Shown here: one piece after another, positions 59,690 to 64,000 of the stretch | How positions within the stretch are numbered: position 1 is the stretch's first letter | Layout of the letters: the number at the start of each line of letters is the position of its first letter | Assembly: GCA_011009095.1 (NCBI GenBank) | Contig: VTPC01003380.1 | Coordinates: 118,478-182,477 of the forward strand | Length of the DNA: 64,000 bases | Direction: 5' to 3' | Origin: Ignelater luminosus | Lineage: Eukaryota; Arthropoda; Insecta; Coleoptera; Elateridae | The notes under the pieces: generated by a model | The model's database searches: none | What the model was told of the DNA's origin: nothing | The model's input: only the letters and a program-made list of their open reading frames with translations | Program-made: the position numbers and the translations under genes

Positions 59690-59815
59690 AGTCTACTAAT
59701 ACATGTCTGGGAATGAGGAGTTTTCCGTTCAGGAAATCTTTCTTTCATAAATACAGGTAGTTAATTGCGCGTTGCCATTTGAGGGCCCATAAATAAAGTG
59801 CATCATTTCACGGTT
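59690..59815 (-). mobile_element. DUF4817-type domain relic, second copy
   Basis: Minus strand reads MMHFIYGPSNGNAQLTTC and, after a frame change, KERFPERKTPHSQTCISRL. It matches the HFIYG..NGNA and RFP.R..P order of the DUF4817 helix-turn-helix. The DNA from about 59762 to 59803 resembles 18337-18382. Confidence 0.55.
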
Positions 59816-59819
59816 TGAT

Positions 59820-62320
59820 AATAATTTCGCTGACAAAACAGCAACATTCATTTATATACTTTTATCAAAAAAAAACCTTACTAAAGCGTAATCACGAATG
59901 CGGATACTCGTATTCATAATTAAAAAGAGATTTTTTAAATTATAATCCTTTATTAAAATTTTATTCTGAAATAGGCATATTATAAACCCTTTTTTTATAA
60001 CCACATCACGGAAAAAGCTCTTGAGACTCATAATATACCAACGGATGCGTCAATAAAATCCAGTAAAATGTATAAAAATTTATTCCAGAAAGAAAATTGA
60101 AAATCTATTATGTCAGAGTTAAACATCTCGATTGTAATGGAAAATTTTATAAATCTACAAAAACGAAATTTGTCACAGTCATCAGAGGTGATAGAAAACG
60201 GATACACTCTGTTTTTTTTCTAGGTTATCTTTTTTTTTTTCGCTAAACGGTTTTCCACTATAAACGAAGCTTTAGATAAAATTATTTTTATGGAGACCTA
60301 ACAACAGTAAAAAAAGCCTTTTAAAGCCTATCTGGTTTTATTGTATTTTGTAGCTGCTTTTTTTTTCTAGCGAAACTGGAAAACGTTAGTAAAACTATTA
60401 TCTTTTAGAATTAAATAGGAAATGATTAGACAAACCACTAAACCGTAATGTACATATTATATTTGTTTTGTGGATTTTTTAACTTCCGCGAGCGCATGTA
60501 TTCATTGTTATTAATAATGATTATCTCAATATGGGCAATAATTAGGGTCACTCGCAGATTTGGACAAATTCCGTTAGACTTTCCGCATGGTTTCATAATG
60601 CGGCAAAAGTAATTTGGTGCGGAGCTTGGTACGACATGAATGGAATAGTCGATTAGGATTAGACTATTAGTGACGAACCGCCGTCTTTTGTGAATTATTA
60701 TTCGGAACATGTTTCGCAAGACACTCGCTTTTCCGAAACAAGATATCAGTTTGACGGTAGAATTTTTATTTTCAAACTTAACCTTAAAATTCGAATATTT
60801 ATTTTATTTAAATTTATTTTTATCTTATTTCATGAAAAAACGTATTTTATGCATAAAATTCTTTTTGATGTCGTCAAATGTTAAATAGGAAAGTATAGTA
60901 TTACCTTTTCCCTATTGCATGTCATCTTTAAAATTTGGGGTGTGAGGAATATGGGTCTGTAGGCCCTTGTGCTTCTCTACTTCGTTGCTCCCGAGTTGGC
61001 ATTTTCGGGTTCTCTTTTCGTCGTCTGATGTTATTTTTTGTAAGGGACGTTCTGGTTTTATTACCTATTTTTCCTTTGTACATGCCTTTTTGATGGCGGC
61101 TGCCTTTTCTTTGTAAAAAAATTATCCCGCATATTTTCCTGAGGTATTTTATTTTTAAAGTTGTATTTACTGCATTGTCAGAAAAATATTTAACTAAAAA
61201 TATTTTCGGGAAATTCTAAATTGTAACCATTCCCATTACAAATTCTTTCCATATGTTAGCAAGTTTGTAATTAACTAATTATCGTGGTTTTGGAGTTTTT
61301 ATGTCCTCGTTTTTTTATCAGGAAAACCGGTAGTAAGAGATCCAAGTGGTCCTTACTTTACAAAACCTCATATCGTATTACAATTAATCTAAGTATGTTT
61401 TTATACTGTCCGCCTGGTCCACATTCAACTATCGATCTTGCCGTGCTGCGCCGGAAGTCCGGGGCGAGGGGAAGTATCCGCACCGGGGTGGAGGTCTCAC
61501 GCACCCCGGCGTCGCGGTGCTGGTGCCGACGAGTCTGCCACCTCCCGTCGTCTCCTTCTATGCTTTTTACCTACGTATCCGGAAGCTTTATTTTAAAAGC
61601 ATCATTAACTCAATTAATTTCCTAAACGCTAATATGAAACTACTTTCGTCCAGATTCTGAATTATGCAGAAGGGTTTCAAAATTGAATTTACGTTGCCCT
61701 CGCACAAATTGCCTGTATGGAACAATTGATTAATATTATCAACGGCTTTATCTTGCCAATTTGTATGTCATATCCGGATTTAAGTGTGGATAAACTGTAT
61801 AATAAGTGGGACGGTGCGGCGGCGGCGGCGGCGTCGCTTTTCATATTCGCGACAGAAATGTTTTTTTAATGAGAAGAAGTTGCATGTTTCGGAAGAGTTA
61901 CGTATTTATTCTGTCGGGGAGTCTTGTTTGTTTTAGCAAGTTACACAAAAAGAAGTTTGACAGTTTGCTCATAAAGGGATCTCCAGGTTACCTTTATTTA
62001 AGAGAGGAAAAAAAAGTTTTCGTAACTTGGATAAATTTAGCAATCGAAAAGTTTGGTTTAAAAGCAGTCGTTGTTATTTTTTTATTACTATCGGGAACAT
62101 TTCTTTCGTGATCGAAAACTTTTACGCCTTATTATTGATAGGAATCCTCCTATAAAAAGGCAATTGAGCTAGCAATCGATCATTTCTCTGATACACTTCG
62201 ACTGTATTCATTCTTGTATACACCATGATAATACTGAAATTTATTAAGTCGTGTCGATTTAGGATGAAAAACCTGTGATTTACGTGGTTCCTAACCGTAT
62301 AAACTGTAGTTCTCTTTCGA
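59820..62320. other. No certain gene; GC-rich island at 61410-61560
   Basis: Mostly AT-rich. 61410-61560 is a sharp GC-rich island inside a 113-codon open frame with no known domain. 61800-62110 is a 101-codon frame starting with a GGC run, also without a family. A TATA-like TATAAAAAGG lies at 62151. Nothing here can be called a gene. Confidence 0.35.
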
Positions 62321-62325
62321 TTTTC

Positions 62326-62427
62326 GAATTCAAGGTCATTCTTTACATAGATACTTGCAATCAGAGTGCATTTTAGAAAAATGTTGCACTCTTGATTGGT
62401 TGTATGACCTTGAATTAGTATAAAAAG
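62326..62427. promoter_or_regulatory. Long imperfect hairpin with inverted TCAAGGTCA sites and a TATA-like box
   Basis: Outer arms AATTCAAGGTCAT (from 62328) and ATGACCTTGAATT (to 62415), and inner arms AATCAGAGTGCA (62359-62370) and TGCACTCTTGATT (62385-62397), form one stem around a 14-base loop. The outer arms hold TCAAGGTCA at 62330-62338 and its inverse at 62405-62413, the monomer site of FTZ-F1/ERR-type nuclear receptors. TATAAAAAG follows at 62419. Function is inferred only from the motifs. Confidence 0.5.
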
Positions 62428-62869
62428 ATACAGTATAGAAATTATTATAAGGAGCTGGTTTTTCTTGTCGTTTCTTTTATTTCCTTACTATTTCATTACC
62501 ATTATTCGATATTTCACCAATATATAGTTTAGGTCATAGGTCGAAAACAAAAAGTGACCATCCTTAATTGCACTAACCTACCATAATGATTATTCAAAAT
62601 GGTTGCCGACCCTGGCCGAGTCTTTTGCCAAAAAATCTATGTTCACAAGGCTTCACTGATTTACACTAACATGCGTGCTAATCGAGTGTAAGTAAGTGAT
62701 TGTTATTAGCACGAACCTCATGCTTAATTTAAATCGACGAAACCTTGTTGACGTAGACGTTTCGGCACAAGACATAGGACGGACAGCCTTTTTGAACAAT
62801 TATTGTAGCGGGCCCATTAAAGTCCGTAATTCTGTGCTTAAGATTTTAAGAACAATAAAGTAACAGTAG

Positions 62870-63480
62870 CGTACACATCAGTACACATCAGTGATAATCT
62901 GGAATCCGATAGCGAAATCGGTGGCGATAGTAAAAGCAAAAGAGAAAAATACTCACCGCAAGAGTTTAATCGCAGCAAATTAACAAAAAGAACACCTACA
63001 CAGGTGAAAGAAGGAAGTAGTATGGAAGAAATGATGATAATGATGACAAGAGTAATGGACCGCAATGAGGAAATGCTTAAAGAAATTAAAGACATCAGAA
63101 GAGAACAAAAGGAATATAAAGAGCAAATAAAAAAACTTAGTGGAAAAGAAGCAGCAATTGAAAAAGCAAATTGAGAATTTACACGAGAGAGTAGAGTATC
63201 TAGAAAAAGATAAAAGAAAGAAAAACTTGATCATCACTGGCATTGATATGGACAGTATTGAGAGTCAACAACTGAAAGAAGAAATGGGTGGTTTTATCGA
63301 GAGTGGTCTGGAAGAGTAGTGTAGAAAAGATAGGTAAACAGAAATACATTATCCAAATAGAAAGCACGGGAGACAAATTAGATATTCTTATAAACAAAAG
63401 CAAACTATGAAAGTATAAGGACAAAATCTGTATAGACCCAGATTTGACGAGAGAAGAGACACCCAGAAGAAATTATTAGT
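62870..63480 (+). mobile_element. Non-LTR retrotransposon ORF1 fragment (coiled-coil protein)
   Basis: From about 62876 an open frame reads DNLESDSEIGGDSKSKREK, TPTQVKEG and then a coiled coil (MDRNEEMLKEIKDIRREQKE). After a stop at 63172 the neighbouring frame goes on with QIENLHERVEYLEKDKRKKN, LIITGIDMDSIESQ and, after another shift, KYKDKICIDPDLTREERHPE near 63450. This is ORF1 of a LINE like the one at 57.9-58.9 kb. The copy ends abruptly at about 63480; ORF2 does not follow. Confidence 0.6.
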
Positions 63481-63486
63481 TAGAAG

Positions 63487-64000
63487 GTGTTTGAGCCCTC
63501 AAGTAAAAACCAATATCCTAACGGTACTCTTTTTAGAATGGTTGTAAAAGGGTACCTAAAGGACAGTATAGTTTTGGTGGTCGAGGTGACCACACCAACG
63601 GCAGAAATAAATAAAGTAAAGTTGCTATACTCAAGTGAGTTGTTTAATTTGCATAAAAGAAGAAATCCAGCACATTATCCAACATGGTCCTTCGAGCCGG
63701 ATATTAAAATAAGTAAATTAGATTGGAAATAATTCGAGTTTGCCACAGTCGATCGCAAACAGTAAATCAACAATTTACTGGAAGTACCGTGATTCATCGA
63801 TGGGTCAGCGAATGTATAACCGTCCTGTGCTGCATAGTGAAGACTTCGAAAACTGCAGGGTGCAGAAAGAAGGCCCTCAAGTAAGTAAGCCGTTAATCCT
63901 TTCCTTTGTACTCGTATTCCATTGTTAAAGAATTTACCTGTGTCTTTTGTACTGCTAGATTTGGGCTACATTTTAAGAAAGTAAATATTTTATTTAAAAA
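63487..64000 (+). other. Unassigned open stretches at the window edge
   Basis: An 81-codon frame (63487-63732) and a stretch up to 63880 that ends in a good donor-like CAAGTAAGTAAG have normal composition but no family I know. They may be more LINE debris or an exon of a gene continuing beyond the window. Confidence 0.25.

Noticed and set aside
62151-62260. LTR-like promoter with TATAAAAAGG
   Set aside because: No second LTR copy, primer binding site or gag was found around it.
1-64000. CRISPR array, bacterial operon or phage-type system
   Set aside because: The window is animal nuclear DNA with spliced genes; no spaced identical repeats or ribosome binding site patterns were seen.

Overview
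The window is AT-rich nuclear DNA from an insect. Five spliced protein genes of animal type are recognisable: a SmydA/msta-like SET-MYND gene, alpha-aspartyl dipeptidase, ZC3H13/Flacc, FBXO42 and mitoguardin. All have GT-AG introns with phases that match across exons, and there is one nuclear tRNA-Pro gene. Everything between them is packed with decayed insect-type transposons. An arthropod with a fairly large, repeat-rich genome fits best. A beetle is my guess, but the sequence alone does not prove the order.

Layout. 1-8.8 kb is a repeat graveyard: a BEL/Pao relic, a Jockey/R1-type LINE relic, a Tc1 relic and three degenerate tandem arrays. 8.9-30.6 kb (minus strand) holds the SmydA locus. 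Two shared 3' coding exons lie at 8.9-9.45 kb. Two separate long first coding exons lie at 18.8-19.9 kb and 29.4-30.6 kb, and each ends in the same phase-1 donor. The introns hold a convergent pair of LINE copies and further tandem arrays. 32.1-36.0 kb is a GC-rich block with a 10-N assembly gap, then a piggyBac element with both inverted ends and TTAA duplications, inserted just behind the last codon of an R1/LOA-type LINE fragment. 36.7-46.4 kb is a compact cluster of three minus-strand genes: alpha-aspartyl dipeptidase (4 exons), ZC3H13/Flacc (4 exons, m6A writer auxiliary factor) and FBXO42 (6 exons). FBXO42 faces mitoguardin (plus strand) across a 416-bp divergent spacer. Mitoguardin runs from 46.8 kb past its third exon at 53.9 kb; its remaining exons were not found before 64 kb. 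Its large intron holds a mariner relic, a GC-raised block of unknown origin and a LINE N-terminal fragment. Further right are the antisense tRNA-Pro and several LINE pieces.

Most genes are unrelated housekeeping genes and do not form a pathway. The most notable features are the alternative-first-exon architecture inferred for the SmydA locus, single-base homopolymer frameshifts in otherwise intact genes, a CCCH finger with altered last spacing in the ZC3H13 homologue, several eroded tandem arrays, and a 90-bp hairpin with two inverted TCAAGGTCA sites next to a TATA-like box. No clearly new multi-gene system was found. Exon borders are my own reading of splice signals and phases; no alignment or database search was run.
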